Source: Ichthyosporea sp. XGB-2017a
Lineage: Eukaryota > Opisthokonta > Ichthyosporea
Direction of reading: 5' to 3'
Length of the DNA: 64,000 bases
Assembly (NCBI GenBank): GCA_002811675.1
Contig: PDIM01010323.1
Span: 1 to 64,000, forward strand
Within the stretch, counting starts at the first letter, position 1. Every line of letters starts with the position of its first letter. A model generated the notes under the pieces. The model had not been told where the DNA came from. It saw nothing but the letters and a program-made list of their open reading frames with translations, and did not search any database. This document shows, piece after piece, positions 62,417-64,000 of the stretch. A program made the position numbers and the translations under genes.

Positions 62417-64000
62417 TTATTCGAGATCATCTGGTCCGACGGGTACAACCGGATCACTACCCGACTGTATACCAGGCTGGTAGAACGAACATCCATCCCA
62501 AGTTAGATCCAAAATGAGACTGGGAAATATCGTACTACATACTTCTCGAACATCTCCAGTAAAATTATTGTTACGAAAATCACCTTGACGGAGAGAATAA
62601 AGGCTCGAAAACACCAGGGAATCCATTGAGGTGTTATTGACCACCTGCACCACGTCTCGAATAAAAAATAAACTAGGAAACTCTGCCTTTTGAAGCTTTG
62701 TGCAGTTTACTATTACAATTTTGGGCGTGATTGGTGCTCCAAACTCATCAACGCATATCAGCCCGTCACCAGTAAAGACATTGCGCTGGGATGAACACGC
62801 CCGTGCCACACTCTTGTCTGTTGACAAAGGAAGAACTACAGAATCAATTGTTTGCAAAAAATCGAATCCAATGGAGGTTAAATTTGCATTATTATTCAGA
62901 AACAGCATCGAAAGGGTAATCAGTTTTGGAAAATTTATCTTTCCTAACCTACGATTGTGAGACACAATAAGATCACCATGCCCTATCGTAAGATTGTCTG
63001 TTTTAAGCTCAATGAGATTGTCGTTAAACATCACGTGAAAGGCCCCGTTCAATAAATACTCAGTGAATGTTGCAGGGGGGACCGGTCGCGATGGTAGTGG
63101 ATTGAAAAGACTATTTTGGTATTTATAGGAGCTAAAGCCACTCCCAGCGATACCATCCCCGCCTATTACTCCAGTGGCTGCCCCTGTATTTACAAAGCTA
63201 TGATAAATGTTCGTGTAGAAGAGAGATGTGAGTTTCGGCAATCGCACGGTCAATAAATTGGTATTATTTGATATGATTATGCGATTGGCCCTTTTGAGAT
63301 TCGGGAATTCTAGTTCCCTTAGACTTATGCAACCCAATACTACAATAGACCCTTCCACCAATTGTGGTAGATTGATTTTTTGTAGATACATATTGAACTG
63401 TGCATTGAGTAAGCCAACATACTTCAGTTGCGGCAAGTCTAGCGTTACCAAATTATATAGCATATCAAAATACCCCCAATGAACAACACTTTTCAGTGAT
63501 GAAAGATCAATGTTCTCGGCATAGGGATTTCGGGATATAATCAAAGTGAGTACTATGGATAGCTTTGGAAATAGTACATCCACGAGAGAAAAATTGTCTT
63601 CAATCGAAATTTCTAACGGTGTGACAATGTTTGTAATGTTGATTCCTTTCAATCCCAAGTTGCTGCTAATTGTCAATTGTCCAACTTTATCCAATTTCGG
63701 AAAATTAATGTATCCATTGCTCCCGCATATTCCGTAGGTGTTTTCTTTGAATACTATCTCCTTTACCTCTTTGAGACTATCAAACGCAATGTCACAAGCC
63801 TTCAGACAGCGTTGGAAAGAGATGAAAGAAGCGCTTTCCAATTTCCGAAAAAGTAAGTTGTGCGGGAGGTCAGTTGATTTGAAAACAATCGATTCGACGC
63901 TTACGGCTAACGGAAATGACAGGAACTCCATTCTCATTTTCGAAAATTTTAGTAGCGAACCCTTGACGACATTGAATACAAAAGACCTTACACTAGGATT
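62417..64000 (-). CDS. receptor-L-domain/Ecm33-like beta-helix protein (partial)
   Basis: The frame is open past the right edge of the window, so the N-terminus is missing; the ATG at 63937 is probably internal. The visible 527 residues consist of short repeats of the form LVTLDLPQLKYVG, LRELEFPNLKRAN and LLTVRLPKLTSL. This is the leucine/proline-rungs pattern of receptor L domains and of fungal Ecm33/Sps2 wall proteins. Cysteine-containing rungs and several NxT/NxS sites suggest a secreted or surface protein. No membrane helix or GPI signal is visible at the C-terminal end (PVVPVGPDDLE). The role is unknown, with ligand or wall binding possible. Confidence 0.6.
   Translation of the reverse strand, partial: NPSVRSFVFNVVKGSLLKFSKMRMEFLSFPLAVSVESIVFKSTDLPHNLLFRKLESASFISFQRCLKACDIAFDSLKEVKEIVFKENTYGICGSNGYINFPKLDKVGQLTISSNLGLKGINITNIVTPLEISIEDNFSLVDVLFPKLSIVLTLIISRNPYAENIDLSSLKSVVHWGYFDMLYNLVTLDLPQLKYVGLLNAQFNMYLQKINLPQLVEGSIVVLGCISLRELEFPNLKRANRIIISNNTNLLTVRLPKLTSLFYTNIYHSFVNTGAATGVIGGDGIAGSGFSSYKYQNSLFNPLPSRPVPPATFTEYLLNGAFHVMFNDNLIELKTDNLTIGHGDLIVSHNRRLGKINFPKLITLSMLFLNNNANLTSIGFDFLQTIDSVVLPLSTDKSVARACSSQRNVFTGDGLICVDEFGAPITPKIVIVNCTKLQKAEFPSLFFIRDVVQVVNNTSMDSLVFSSLYSLRQGDFRNNNFTGDVREVCSTIFPSLILDLTWDGCSFYQPGIQSGSDPVVPVGPDDLE

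Overview
The window is nuclear DNA of a compact, moderately AT-rich eukaryotic genome with the standard genetic code (TAA, TAG and TGA all end clear genes). Genes are short on introns: the largest (a 4.5 kb receptor cyclase and a 5.9 kb Dopey gene) are single exons. The introns that exist are mostly about 65-250 bp, with GTAAGN or GTATGN donors and a pyrimidine-rich YAG acceptor. The gene set (WASH, Dopey, an RPGR-like RCC1 protein with a CaaX end, PDXDC1, CENP-A, CENP-O, RECQ4, a receptor guanylyl cyclase with pseudokinase) suggests a free-living protist that probably has a cilium. It may be close to animals, since the PDXDC1 and receptor-cyclase architectures are best known there; this placement is inference. 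No rRNA, tRNA, CRISPR array or retroelement was recognised.

Layout. 1-3.4 kb: a small secreted four-cysteine protein, a frame-broken relative of it 1.6 kb away, and an HNH-nuclease ORF without an ATG. 4.6-6.9 kb: WASH converging on a pRiA4b ORF-3-like protein. 8.2-15.2 kb: a receptor guanylyl cyclase whose ectodomain carries a bacterial TauA/SsuA-type solute-binding domain, an 893-N gap, then AGXT2 with its 5' end lost in the gap. 15.3-16.9 kb: an unrecognised spliced gene. 17.7-31.6 kb: an ArfGAP with two UBA domains, Dopey, the RPGR-like gene and PDXDC1. 32.0-32.6 kb: a MITE-like inverted-repeat element with relatives near 17.3 kb and 0.8 kb. 33.1-40.0 kb: CENP-A, a mitochondrial-type Holliday junction resolvase, CENP-O, ATAD1/Msp1 and RBBP4/MSI1. 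40.2-48.8 kb: a small membrane coiled-coil protein, a TFIIIC90-like protein, a small coiled-coil protein, SBDS, MIX23 and a Sel1-repeat protein with an acylation-type N-terminus. 48.9-64 kb: RECQ4, a large coiled-coil protein interrupted by a 100-N gap with duplicated flanks, UTP25, DPAGT1/ALG7, a nitroreductase, a hypothetical protein and a receptor-L-domain-like protein running off the end.

Organisation. Strands alternate often. Convergent neighbours end within about 55-210 bp of each other, while most divergent neighbours share about 0.5-0.75 kb. Several of these shared upstream regions carry a telomere-like G/C motif (CCCCTAATCCCC, CCCCTAACCCC or AGGGTTAGGG), which may be a common promoter element.

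Functional themes are chromosome segregation (CENP-A, CENP-O and the RBBP4-type chaperone within 7 kb), endosome/Golgi traffic (WASH, ArfGAP, Dopey), ribosome production (SBDS, UTP25, TFIIIC90-like) and mitochondria (resolvase, ATAD1, MIX23, AGXT2). The most unusual gene is the TauA-type receptor guanylyl cyclase at 8189-12700, a plausible direct sensor of a small nutrient feeding into cGMP.
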